Origin: Limnohabitans sp. 2KL-1
Lineage (GTDB): Bacteria; Pseudomonadota; Gammaproteobacteria; Burkholderiales; Burkholderiaceae_C
DNA length: 64,000 bases
Reading direction: 5' to 3'
NCBI RefSeq assembly: GCF_003063435.1
Contig: NZ_NESL01000002.1
Span: 62,001 to 126,000 of the forward strand
A program made the translations under genes and the position numbers. The notes below the pieces were generated by a model. That model was given only the letters and a program-made list of their open reading frames with translations, was not told the origin of the DNA and did no database searches. Below are positions 55,884 to 64,000 of this stretch, one piece after another. Numbering within the stretch: position 1 is the stretch's first letter; the number at the start of each line of letters is the position of its first letter.

Positions 55884-56492
55884 TCAAGCGCGTTTGGAAA
55901 TGACTTCGTCAATCAAACCGTAGTCTTTGGACTCTTGCGCCGACAGGTAATAGTCGCGCTCGGTGTCGAGTTCAATCTTCTCCAGCGGTTGACCGGTGTT
56001 TTCGGACAGGATGCGGTTCAGGTGTGCACGTGTCTTGACGATTTCGCGCGCCGCGATTTCGATTTCGGTGGCTTGACCACGCGCACCGCCCAAAGGCTGG
56101 TGAATCATGATTTTGGAATTGGGCAGCGAAAAACGCTTGCCCTTTGCGCCCGACGACAGCAAGAACGCGCCCATGCTGGCGGCCATGCCGTTGCACAGGG
56201 TGGACACGTCGGGCTTGATGAAGTTCATGGTGTCGTAAATCGCCATGCCCGCACTCACCGAACCACCGGGCGAGTTGATGTAGAGGGAAATGTCCTTCTC
56301 AGGGTTTTCGCTCTCCAAAAACAGCAACTGGGCCACGATCAGGTTGGCCATGTGGTCATTGACCTCACCCACCAAAAAGATCACGCGCTCTTTGAGAAGA
56401 CGCGAATAGATGTCGTAGGCGCGTTCGCCGCGGCCCGACTGCTCGACGACCATGGGGACCATGCCCAAATTTGTGATGTCCAGTGCGCTCAT
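55884..56492 (-). CDS. clpP: ClpXP protease proteolytic subunit ClpP
   Basis: The 202-residue serine protease forms the double-ring chamber served by ClpX. The catalytic serine lies in [12 protein letters not shown], the histidine in [10 protein letters not shown] and the aspartate in [14 protein letters not shown] 56492 ([18 protein letters not shown]) lies 5 nt after GGAG; ATG 56495 just before it is also possible. Longer in-frame starts would run towards tig and lack family similarity. It lies about 120 bp after tig. Confidence 0.97.
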   Translation of the reverse strand: MSALDITNLGMVPMVVEQSGRGERAYDIYSRLLKERVIFLVGEVNDHMANLIVAQLLFLESENPEKDISLYINSPGGSVSAGMAIYDTMNFIKPDVSTLCNGMAASMGAFLLSSGAKGKRFSLPNSKIMIHQPLGGARGQATEIEIAAREIVKTRAHLNRILSENTGQPLEKIELDTERDYYLSAQESKDYGLIDEVISKRA

Positions 56493-56615
56493 CATTTCTC
56501 CAGAAATTTCACGGATGACTTTACCCGGGTTTTGAACCCCACCAATGAGATGGGGCTTGTCAGCCAGACTGCAAGCCCGGCACAAGCCCCATTCTCAGGC
56601 GAATCAAAAAAACGA

Positions 56616-57929
56616 TCAGCCTTGCTGGCCCATCAGTTCTTCAAACGTGATGGCCTTTTCGGTGACCTTGGCTTGAGACAGAACAAATTCAGACACATTG
56701 CCTTCGATGACCACGGCTTCGACTTCGGCCAGACGCTGGTTGTCGCTGTTGTACCAACGTACCACGTCATCGGGGCGCTCGTAGCTGGCGGCCAGCTCTT
56801 CGATGTGCGCCTTGATTTGTTCAGGCTTGGCGTGCAGGGTGTTGCCACGCACGACTTCAGCCACCACCAGGCCCAGGCGCACACGCTGCTCGGCTTGGGG
56901 GCGGAAGATGTCGTCAGGGATCGGGGCCTTGTCGGCGTCCTTGATGCCGCGCTGCTTCAAGTCGGCACGGGCACCTTCTTTCAGGCGCTCGATTTCGTTT
57001 TGCACGATCGACTGGGGCAGGTCCAGCTCGGCCTTGGCAACCAAAGCGTCCATGGCGGCTTGCTTGTTACGGGCCAGCAGGCGGAATTTCACTTCGCGCT
57101 CGAGGTTTTTGCGGATGTCGGCGCGCAAACCTTCCACGGTCGCATCGGCAATGCCCAAGGACTTGGCCAGGGCTTCGTTGACTTCGGGCAGGTTGGCGGC
57201 TTCGAGTTTTTTGACGGTGACCAAGAAATCGGCGGTTTTGCCAGCGACATCCTGACCGTGGTAATCGGCGGGGAAAGCCAGCGGGAAGGTCTTGCTTTCG
57301 CCGGTTTTCATGCCGCGCACAGCGTCTTCAAACTCTTTGAGCATCTGGCCGTCGCCCAAGATGAACTGGAAGTCTTCGGCTTTGCCGCCGGAGAACACTT
57401 CACCGTCGATCTTGCCTTCGAAGTCGATGGTGGCGCGGTCGCCGTCTTGTGCGGCAGCGTCTTGGGCGCGCTGGGCGAAGGTGCGGCGCTGCTTGCGCAG
57501 GATGTCGATGGTCTTGTCGATGGCCGCGTCAGACACTTCAGCGGTCAATTTTTCGACTTCGGTGTCAGCCAGGTTGCCCAGCTTGACTTCGGGGTACACC
57601 TCGAAGATGGCTTCGAAGTTCAGCTCGCCCTCAGGCGCGCCTTCTTTTTCGGAGATGCGGGGCTGACCGGCCACACGCACTTGGGCCTCGTTAGCGGCTT
57701 TGCTGAAAGCCTCGCCCACTTTGTCGTTCAACACTTCGTACTGAACCGAGTAACCATAGCGCTGGGCCACCACATTCATGGGCACTTTGCCGGGACGGAA
57801 ACCGTCCATTTTCACGGTGCGGGCCATTTTCTTCAGACGTGCGTCCACTTCAGACTGGATGGCCGTCACGGGCACAGTCAGGGTGATCTTGCGTTCCAGC
57901 TTTTCAAGGGTTTCAACAGTCACAGTCAT
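56616..57929 (-). CDS. tig: Trigger factor
   Basis: Trigger factor is the ribosome-bound chaperone and peptidyl-prolyl isomerase that meets nascent chains. The 437-residue protein has the ribosome-docking domain (GFRPGKVPMNVVAQRYG), the FKBP-like domain (DGDRATIDFEGKIDGEVF, GEGKAED-like FQFILGDGQML) and the long helical arms. It is the first of the tig-clpP-clpX-lon order, downstream of tRNA-Leu on the same strand. The length is normal. Confidence 0.96.
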   Translation of the reverse strand: MTVTVETLEKLERKITLTVPVTAIQSEVDARLKKMARTVKMDGFRPGKVPMNVVAQRYGYSVQYEVLNDKVGEAFSKAANEAQVRVAGQPRISEKEGAPEGELNFEAIFEVYPEVKLGNLADTEVEKLTAEVSDAAIDKTIDILRKQRRTFAQRAQDAAAQDGDRATIDFEGKIDGEVFSGGKAEDFQFILGDGQMLKEFEDAVRGMKTGESKTFPLAFPADYHGQDVAGKTADFLVTVKKLEAANLPEVNEALAKSLGIADATVEGLRADIRKNLEREVKFRLLARNKQAAMDALVAKAELDLPQSIVQNEIERLKEGARADLKQRGIKDADKAPIPDDIFRPQAEQRVRLGLVVAEVVRGNTLHAKPEQIKAHIEELAASYERPDDVVRWYNSDNQRLAEVEAVVIEGNVSEFVLSQAKVTEKAITFEELMGQQG

Positions 57930-57993
57930 CGTCGTTCTCGGTTAATTGAATGTCTCTCATACCGCAGGGTTACCCCTTTGGCCACAAGTCGGT

Positions 57994-58080
57994 TGGTGCG
58001 CGGGGCGGGACTCGAACCCGCACAGTGTTGCCACCGTCAGGACCTAAACCTGGTGCGTCTACCAATTTCGCCACCCGCGC
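57994..58080 (-). tRNA. tRNA-Leu (anticodon TAG)
   Basis: On the minus strand the acceptor GCGCGGG pairs with CCCGCGC, followed by A and an encoded CCA. The anticodon arm CCAGG-TTTAGGT-CCTGA gives TAG, and a long variable arm marks a class II tRNA. The 87-nt structure is complete. Confidence 0.96.
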
Positions 58081-58196
58081 GGGTCCAAACAAAAAGGGCG
58101 TCAGGCCCGTCAGCCAGCCCCAAAGCTGTCTCACGCACCTGACCGCCCGGATGAAATCGGTCAACTTTCTATTTTAGCCGCTTCGATGGGCCAAAT

Positions 58197-61100
58197 TCAG
58201 GCACGGGCTTCATTTGGGCGTTCAATTCTGAACCAGGCCGCATACATGGCAGGCAGCGCCAGCAAGGTGAGCGCCGTGGCCACGATCAAGCCGCCCATGA
58301 TGGCGACTGCCATCGGGCCCCAAAAGATGCTGCGCGACAAGGGAATCATGGCCAAAACAGCCGCCGCTGCCGTCAGCACGATCGGGCGCAGACGGCGCAC
58401 GGCCGACTCGACAATCGCTTGCCACGGCGCCACGCCAGCGGCCCGGTCCTGCTCAATCTGGTCGATCAGGATCACCGAATTGCGCTGAATCATGCCCATG
58501 AGCGCGATCACACCCAGCAAAGCCACAAAGCCAAACGGCCGGTTCAGCACTAGCAAAGCCGCTGCCACACCTGCCATGCCCAAAGGGCCGGTCAAAAACA
58601 CCAACATGGCACGGCTGAAGCTTTGCAACTGCAGCATCAGCAAGGTGAACGTAATGAACAACATGACCGGCACACCCGCCGCGATAGAAGCGGAGCCTTT
58701 GGAACTTTCCTCCACCGCACCCGCCACCTCGATGCGGTAACCGCTCAAGCCCTGGCCTTGCCAGGTGGCCTCGGTCTTTTTGAGGGCGGGCAGCAGCTGC
58801 GCCGTCACGGTCGCGCCCTGCAAGCCTTCGGCAATGTCGGACTGCACCGTGATCGCGTATTGGCGACCCTCGCGCCACATCACGCCGGGCTCCCAGGCCA
58901 ACACCGGGGTGGCGATTTGCAGCAAAGGGATCGACTTGCCGGATGCCGTGGGCACGTAAGCCTGACCCAAGTCCGACAAGGCGTCACGCTCGGCCAAAGG
59001 CTGGCGCAGCACGATGTCGATCAGCTTGTCGCCATCGCGGTATTGCCCGACGGTAGAGCCCAAAAGCAAGGTGCGAGAAGCCTGGGCAATGGACTGGCTG
59101 GTCACGCCCAAAGCACGGGCTTTGGCTTGGTCGACTTCGAGCCGCACCGACTTGACCGACTCGTTCCAGTTGTCGTTCACGCCCCGGGTGTTGGCGTTTT
59201 GGCGCATCTCGGCCTTGATCTCGTCGGCCTTCAGACGCAAGACCTTGGGGTCCGGACCCACCACCCGGAACTGCACCGGGTAAGGCACAGGCGGGCCATT
59301 GGGCAGCAACTTGACGCGTCCACGGATTTCGGGGAACTCCTGGGCCAGCAAAGTGGGCAGCTTGGCGCGCAACACTTCGCGGGTTTTCAAATCCTTGGGC
59401 AGCACGATCAACTGAGACACGTTGGTCTGAGGAAACACCTGGTCCAGTGGCAAATAAAAGCGCGGCACGCCCGAGCCGACCCAGGCCGTGACCGACTTGA
59501 CGCCGTCTTCTTGCGCCAAGCGTTGCTCCACCCGTTTGGCCATGTCTTCGCTGGCCTTGAAAGGTGAACCTTCCGGGAGCCACAAGTCCACCATGATCTC
59601 AGGGCGACTGGAGTCCGGGAAGAACTGCTGCTGCACCTTGCCCATGCCCACAATGCCGAGGGCGAACAAGAAAATCGTGATGCCAATCGTCTTCCAGCGG
59701 TGCGTCACGCACCACGTCACCCAAGTGCGAAAGTGCCGGTAAAACGGCGTGTCAAACATCTCGGCCGAATCCAGGTGCGCGGCCGACACGGCATGCGCTG
59801 GCGGCTTGAGCAGCCAGGCCCCCAAATAAGGTACAAAGTAAACCGAAGCCACCCAGCTGACCAGCAAAGCCACCACCGTGACCGCAAAAATCGCGAAGGT
59901 GTATTCACCCGTCATGGACTTGGCCATGCCGATCGGCAAGAAACCCGCCGCCGTGATCAAGGTGCCCGTGAGCATGGGCATGGCCGTGAGTTCATAGGCG
60001 AAGGTGGCGGCACGCACTTTGTCGTAGCCCTCTTCCATCTTGCGCACCATCATCTCCACCGCAATGATGGCGTCGTCCACCAGCAGCCCCAAGGCGATGA
60101 TGAGCGAGCCCAGTGAGATTTTGTGCAGGCCAATGCCAAAGTAATGCATGGCCAAAAAGGTGACCGCCAAGACCAACGGAATGGTGATGCCCACCACCAG
60201 ACCGGGCCGGATGTCCAGCGTCCAGCGCCGCCACACGGGGTTGTGACCTGGCCGCTTGTGCAGGCCCAGTGCCAGAAAACTCACCGCCAGCACGATCACC
60301 ACCGCCTCGATCAAGACCTTGATGAACTCGTTGACCGAGTTGGACACAGCACTGGGCTGGTCTTGCACTTGCGTGAGCGTCATGCCCGCAGGCAAATGGG
60401 TTTGCGCCAGCGCGACCGCCTGACGCAAGGATTGGCCCAGGGCGATGATGTCGCCGCCCTTGGCCATGGACACGCCCAGCGCGATCACTTCCTGCCCCTC
60501 GTGGCGCACCTTGACGGAAGGCGGATCTGAATAACCACGGGTCACGGTGGCGATGTCCGACAGGCGAATTTGCGTGCCCGAGGCCCCGCGGATCGGCATG
60601 GCCTGCAAATCGGCCAGGCTCTGGAACTGGCCGCCCACACGCACCTGCACCACATCGGCAGGCGACTGCACACTGCCTGCCGACTCCACCGCGTTTTGCT
60701 GGTTCAGCTGGGCCAGCACAGCCCCCATGTCCAGGCCCATTTGGGCCAGCTTCTTTTGAGAAACCTCGACAAAGACCTTTTCGTCCTGCGCGCCAAACAA
60801 CTCCACCTTGGCCACATCGGGCACGCGCAGCAAGGCTTGGCGCAGGCTGTCGGCCTCGGTCTTGACCTCGGCGGGCGAGAAACCTTCGCCGCTCAAGGCA
60901 TAGATCACGCCATACACATCCCCAAATTCGTCGTTGAAAAATGGCCCCACCACCCCTTGCGGCAAGCTGCCACGCATGTCGCCAATCTTTTTGCGGACCG
61001 CGTACCAAACCTGGGGCACATCGCCCGGTTTGGAGTTGTCCTTGATCTGGAAAATGATCTGCGCTTCGCCCGGCTTCGAATAGCTGCGGATCTTGTCGGT

Positions 61101-61352
61101 AAAAGGCACCTCTTGCAGGGTGCGTTCGATCTTGTCGGTCACCTGCTCGGCCACTTGCTCGGCGGTGGCACCCGGCCAATAGGCCCGCACCACCATGGCT
61201 CTGAACGTGAAAGGCGGGTCTTCGTCTTGCCCCAGCTGAAAGTAAGAGGCCATGCCCAGAACCATCAGCACCACCATCAGGTAGCGGGTCAGGGCCGGGT
61301 GCTCCAGCGCCCAGCGCGAGAGGTTGAATGCGGTGTTTTCGGTGCTGCTCAT
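58197..61352 (-). CDS. RND-family efflux transporter, inner-membrane pump
   Basis: The 1051-residue pump has the RND layout of twelve membrane helices with two large periplasmic loops. Visible family signatures include LGQDEDPPFTFRAMVVRAYWPGATAEQV, the intramembrane charged pair region LGLLVDDAIIAVEMMVRKMEEG and FVALLGVIALMGMIQRNSVILID. It exports hydrophobic or amphiphilic compounds using proton motive force. The adaptor gene lies immediately upstream (4-nt gap), and no outer-membrane channel gene is adjacent. Substrates are unknown. Confidence 0.93.
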   Translation of the reverse strand: MSSTENTAFNLSRWALEHPALTRYLMVVLMVLGMASYFQLGQDEDPPFTFRAMVVRAYWPGATAEQVAEQVTDKIERTLQEVPFTDKIRSYSKPGEAQIIFQIKDNSKPGDVPQVWYAVRKKIGDMRGSLPQGVVGPFFNDEFGDVYGVIYALSGEGFSPAEVKTEADSLRQALLRVPDVAKVELFGAQDEKVFVEVSQKKLAQMGLDMGAVLAQLNQQNAVESAGSVQSPADVVQVRVGGQFQSLADLQAMPIRGASGTQIRLSDIATVTRGYSDPPSVKVRHEGQEVIALGVSMAKGGDIIALGQSLRQAVALAQTHLPAGMTLTQVQDQPSAVSNSVNEFIKVLIEAVVIVLAVSFLALGLHKRPGHNPVWRRWTLDIRPGLVVGITIPLVLAVTFLAMHYFGIGLHKISLGSLIIALGLLVDDAIIAVEMMVRKMEEGYDKVRAATFAYELTAMPMLTGTLITAAGFLPIGMAKSMTGEYTFAIFAVTVVALLVSWVASVYFVPYLGAWLLKPPAHAVSAAHLDSAEMFDTPFYRHFRTWVTWCVTHRWKTIGITIFLFALGIVGMGKVQQQFFPDSSRPEIMVDLWLPEGSPFKASEDMAKRVEQRLAQEDGVKSVTAWVGSGVPRFYLPLDQVFPQTNVSQLIVLPKDLKTREVLRAKLPTLLAQEFPEIRGRVKLLPNGPPVPYPVQFRVVGPDPKVLRLKADEIKAEMRQNANTRGVNDNWNESVKSVRLEVDQAKARALGVTSQSIAQASRTLLLGSTVGQYRDGDKLIDIVLRQPLAERDALSDLGQAYVPTASGKSIPLLQIATPVLAWEPGVMWREGRQYAITVQSDIAEGLQGATVTAQLLPALKKTEATWQGQGLSGYRIEVAGAVEESSKGSASIAAGVPVMLFITFTLLMLQLQSFSRAMLVFLTGPLGMAGVAAALLVLNRPFGFVALLGVIALMGMIQRNSVILIDQIEQDRAAGVAPWQAIVESAVRRLRPIVLTAAAAVLAMIPLSRSIFWGPMAVAIMGGLIVATALTLLALPAMYAAWFRIERPNEARA

Positions 61353-61356
61353 GCGA

Positions 61357-62496
61357 TCACCGTGGGGCTGAAGCCGCAGCAGCCGGCGCTGTTGATGGCC
61401 CAGCGCGGTAAACCGTGACCTTCTGGCCTGGCGACAAAACATGCACGCCCGCGCTCACCACTTTTTGCCCTGGCTTCAGACCCGCAGCGATGACCACCTC
61501 GTTGCCATCCACACGGCCCACCTGCACCGCCTGGGTGTTCACGGTCATGCTGGCTTCGTCCAACAGCCACACCACGGTGCCCTGTCCTTCCTGGCGCAGC
61601 GCACTGGTCGGCAACTTGATCACGGCGCTCTGGCTGCCCAGCAATCCGGCGGCCAGCACATTGACTGTGGCCCCCAAAGGCAAGCGCTCTGAAGCGTCGA
61701 GCGCCAATTTGACGGCATAGGTGCGCGTGACCGGGTCGGCACTGGCGGCCAGCTCCCGAACTTGGCCTTTCAAGGTTTGCCCCGTGCTGGCCAAGGTGGC
61801 CTGCATGGTTTGCCCCACTTTCAGCGCCAAAACCATTTGCTCGGACACGGCAAACACCGCGTCACGCGGGCCATCGTGCGCCAAACGCAGCACAGTCTGG
61901 CCCGCCGAGACCACCTGCCCCACTTCGGCTTCGACAGCTGTGATCACCCCCGCGTGGCTGGCCGTCAAGCGGGCGTACCCGGCCTGATTGCTTTGAGCTT
62001 GCGCCTGGGCTTTGGCCTGACTCAAGGCCGCCTCGGCCGCCTTCAAGCTGGTTTCGCGACGCTCCAGCTCGGCACCACTGATGAAGTTTTGCGTCTTCAA
62101 GGCTTCAAAGCGCTTGAATTCTGCCGCTGCCAGATCGCGCTGGCTTGATGCAGCGTTCACCTGGGCCTGGGCCGCTTGAGCCGCCAATTGGTAATCTTGC
62201 GCGTCCACCCGGGCCAACAAATGCCCAGCCGCGACACGCTGACCCACATCTGCCGGGCGCGCCACCAGTTTGCCCGGCACCTGAAACCCCAAACGAGACT
62301 CCACGCGAGCCCGCACCTCGGCCGCATACTCGCCCGAAACGTTCAACTCGCCTGCCGTGACCGTGATGAGCTTGACCGAACGCAAAGGCTCTTGCGGCGC
62401 TTCTTTTTTTGAACATGCCACTAAAGTTGTCAAAAAAACTGCGGTAGCGCAGAAATGAAAAACTCGCCGCGCGGCGAGTGACCAGTGGATTGGCAT
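61357..62496 (-). CDS. RND efflux periplasmic adaptor (membrane fusion protein)
   Basis: The 379-residue lipoprotein has a signal ending in the lipobox LTTLVACSKK and the barrel-sandwich/hairpin/beta-barrel order: LGFQVPGKLVARPADVGQRVAAG, a coiled alpha-hairpin (AQAAQAQVNAASSQRDLAAAEF) and YARLTASHAGVITAVEAEVGQVV. It links the inner-membrane pump to an outer-membrane channel. It precedes the pump by 4 nt, so they are one operon. A TetR-type operator lies 23 bp upstream of its start codon. Confidence 0.93.
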   Translation of the reverse strand: MPIHWSLAARRVFHFCATAVFLTTLVACSKKEAPQEPLRSVKLITVTAGELNVSGEYAAEVRARVESRLGFQVPGKLVARPADVGQRVAAGHLLARVDAQDYQLAAQAAQAQVNAASSQRDLAAAEFKRFEALKTQNFISGAELERRETSLKAAEAALSQAKAQAQAQSNQAGYARLTASHAGVITAVEAEVGQVVSAGQTVLRLAHDGPRDAVFAVSEQMVLALKVGQTMQATLASTGQTLKGQVRELAASADPVTRTYAVKLALDASERLPLGATVNVLAAGLLGSQSAVIKLPTSALRQEGQGTVVWLLDEASMTVNTQAVQVGRVDGNEVVIAAGLKPGQKVVSAGVHVLSPGQKVTVYRAGPSTAPAAAASAPR

Positions 62497-62518
62497 GTAG
62501 TTCCCGAAAAAGATAATG

Positions 62519-62532
62519 ACTGACTGGTTAGT
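62519..62532. promoter_or_regulatory. TetR/AcrR-type operator upstream of the efflux operon
   Basis: ACTGACTGGTTAGT is an imperfect palindrome (five of six pairs) and resembles the ACTGACTAGTCAGT-like operators of AcrR/TtgR relatives. It lies in the divergent region between the adaptor gene and the squalene synthase-like gene. No tetR gene is present in this window. Confidence 0.6.
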
Positions 62533-62580
62533 AATCTATTCAAAGTGACCCGTTCTGTCAAGCGACAATAGCCATTGACC

Positions 62581-63654
62581 ATGAAAAATGCCCCCCTATT
62601 CCAGCGGCCGCCAAGTCCGGGTTTGAGCCCTGATCAACGCCGTCTCTTGCGCGGTGTGTCACGCTCGTTTGACCTGTCCATCCGCCTGCTGCCCAACGTG
62701 CTGCAAGCCCCGGTGGCCATCGGCTACCTGTTGGCCCGCGCCACCGACACCGTGGCCGACACCACCGCTTTGCCCTTGGCCGAACGCCAGGTCTTGCTGG
62801 CGCTGATGACGCAGGCCATTGCCGCACCGGACATGTCCAAAGAACACCACAGTGAACTGGCTCGGCTGACCCAGTCATTTGCCGCGCAACAAACCGACCC
62901 GCACGAACGCGCCCTGATGCAGGCACTGCCCCAATGTCTGCCGCTGCTGTTGACGCTGTCCACAAAAGACCAAGCCAGCGTGCGCCAGGTGCTCAGCCAC
63001 ATCACCCGGGGGCAGCTCCTGGACATGGCGCGTTTTGGCCCCGGACTGCACGCTTTGCAAACAGAAGCCGAGCTGGCGGACTACACCTGGCTCGTGGCCG
63101 GTTGCGTGGGCGAATTCTGGACCGAGCTGTGCGGCCGCCATCTGCCCGGCTACGCCCGCCTGCCGCAAGAAGACATGATGCGCATCGGTCGGCAATACGG
63201 CATGGGCCTGCAGCGCCTGAACATCGTGCGCGACGCCGGAGCCGACCTGGCAGCAGGCCGCTGCTACTGGCCTGCAAAGACTTTGGCCACAGCAGGCCTG
63301 ACCCCGGCGCTGCTGGCCGAAGCCGCCCAATCAGGACGCGCCGACACCTTGCAAGCCCTGGCCCCGCTGTACAACCAATGGCTGGACCACACCCAATCCC
63401 AACTGGCCGATGGCATGCGCTACACCCTGGCTCTGAAGCCGCTGCGTTTGCGCCTGGCCAGCGCCCTGCCCGCCTTGATCGGTGCGCGCACCGTGACCCT
63501 GCTGCGCCAGGCCGGGCCTTTGGCCCTGACCCGCCGCGTCAAAATGCCGCGCCACGAAATGCGCGGTTTGATGGGGCGCATTGCTTTGGGCTTGGCCTCA
63601 CCCGCCGTGCTGGACAAGCAATTTCGCCGATTGTCTGGCGACACAAGGCTTTGA
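62581..63654 (+). CDS. Squalene/phytoene synthase family protein
   Basis: The 357-residue isoprenyl condensing enzyme has two aspartate-rich motifs for magnesium-diphosphate binding, DTVAD in the first (LLARATDTVADTT) and DAGAD in the second (NIVRDAGADLAAG). The length is nearer to squalene synthase (about 350) than to HpnC (about 280-300), so it may make squalene directly or presqualene diphosphate. The next gene is a second family member resembling HpnD, which places it in hopanoid or squalene synthesis. ATG 62581 was chosen; a TTG lies two codons upstream. Confidence 0.88.
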   Translation: MKNAPLFQRPPSPGLSPDQRRLLRGVSRSFDLSIRLLPNVLQAPVAIGYLLARATDTVADTTALPLAERQVLLALMTQAIAAPDMSKEHHSELARLTQSFAAQQTDPHERALMQALPQCLPLLLTLSTKDQASVRQVLSHITRGQLLDMARFGPGLHALQTEAELADYTWLVAGCVGEFWTELCGRHLPGYARLPQEDMMRIGRQYGMGLQRLNIVRDAGADLAAGRCYWPAKTLATAGLTPALLAEAAQSGRADTLQALAPLYNQWLDHTQSQLADGMRYTLALKPLRLRLASALPALIGARTVTLLRQAGPLALTRRVKMPRHEMRGLMGRIALGLASPAVLDKQFRRLSGDTRL

Positions 63655-63711
63655 GCCCCCGCCTTGAGCCCTGCCTAGAGCGCCTTCTTTCGATGCGAGA
63701 ATCCCAGCCCA

Positions 63712-64000
63712 TGAGCCCGCAAGACTACGTCCAGCAAAAAGCCGCCGCTTCGGGCAGCAGCTTTTATTACGCCTTCCTGTTCTTGCCCCCCGAGCGCCGC
63801 GCAGCCATCACCGCGTTTTATGCGTTTTGCCGCGAAGTGGACGACGTGGTCGACGAAATCAGCGACCCCAGCGTGGCCGCCGCCAAGCTCGGCTGGTGGC
63901 AAAAAGAAGTGCAGCAAGCTTATGCGGGCCAGCCCACCCACCCGGTTATGCATGCGCTAATGCCGCACACCCAGCCGTTCGGCATCGAAAGCCGCCACCT
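63712..64000 (+). CDS. hpnD: Presqualene diphosphate synthase HpnD-like (3' end outside window)
   Basis: The first 96 residues are present. MSPQDYVQQKAAASGSSFYYA and FLFLPPERRAAITAFYAFCREVDDVVDEISD carry the first DDVVD aspartate motif of squalene/phytoene synthases. The SGSSFYYAFLFLP start agrees with HpnD, which condenses two farnesyl diphosphates to presqualene diphosphate. It lies 57 bp after the previous family member and is probably co-transcribed. ATG 63694 is an alternative start six codons upstream. Confidence 0.85.

Overview
The window looks like chromosomal DNA of a GC-rich betaproteobacterium, order Burkholderiales and most likely family Comamonadaceae (Limnohabitans/Rhodoferax-like). 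This rests on gene order and protein character: the exbB-exbD-lpxK-Trm112-kdsB-adk run, tig-clpP-clpX-lon beside tRNA genes, a Bug-type solute receptor, aromatic-acid catabolism, and a LexA box of the CTGT-N8-ACAG type. The genus is an inference. I see no insertion sequence, prophage, CRISPR array or rRNA. It reads as core chromosome with catabolic and stress-gene accessory blocks.

Layout. 1-2.4 kb: a CPx-type copper P-ATPase (CcoI-like, cut by the window edge), divergent from a UspA gene across a perfect FNR box. 2.4-9 kb: malonyl-CoA synthetase (matB) with a Bug receptor, lgt, ilvD, a small cytochrome c and Fe-SOD. 9-17.4 kb: a palindromic repeat cluster, xseA, the ExbBD/LpxK/Trm112/KdsB run, adk, lexA with its SOS box, a small conserved protein of unknown function and a D-2-hydroxyacid dehydrogenase. 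17.5-23.2 kb: fatty or hydroxy acid CoA catabolism (3-hydroxyacyl-CoA dehydrogenase, enoyl-CoA hydratase, a Crp-type regulator, an APH-like kinase and an acyl-CoA dehydrogenase). 23.3-23.7 kb: tRNA-Pro and tRNA-Arg.

23.8-38.2 kb is a catabolic block. It holds a branched-chain-type ABC receptor, a NahR-like LysR regulator divergent from salicylate-5-hydroxylase-like nagG/nagH and a Rieske ferredoxin, then livHMGF. A tightly packed SDR / flavin monooxygenase / BASS transporter / NAD-epimerase run follows, and an IclR regulator stands divergent from pobA (4-hydroxybenzoate 3-monooxygenase). The reading is import and oxygenation of aromatic or alicyclic acids; the oxidoreductase that should feed electrons to NagGH and the ring-cleavage enzymes are not in the window.

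38.2-47.8 kb is stress-flavoured. It contains a broken ribosome-hibernation-factor/cold-shock gene, a CBS-domain protein, an AMACR-like CoA transferase, Hsp20, an IorBA-type molybdenum oxidoreductase pair, a second FtsH, LemA and a TPM-domain protein. 47.8-51.5 kb is a minus-strand cluster: a LysR-type regulator with two HTH domains, an orphan ABC receptor, an alpha/beta hydrolase and a SnoaL-like protein. 51.8-58.1 kb is protein quality control (lon, clpX, clpP, tig) bracketed by tRNA-Gly and tRNA-Leu. 58.2-62.5 kb is an RND efflux pump with its adaptor behind a TetR-type operator. The window ends in two squalene/phytoene synthase family genes, the second cut by the edge.

The most unusual observations are the FNR box placed at class II promoter distance from uspA, the amber-interrupted hibernation factor, the double-HTH LysR regulator, the Rieske module with no reductase inserted between an ABC receptor and its likely permease, the SDR-FMO-BASS-epimerase run, and several families of palindromic repeats. 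I do not see a clear case for an entirely new defence or mobile system.
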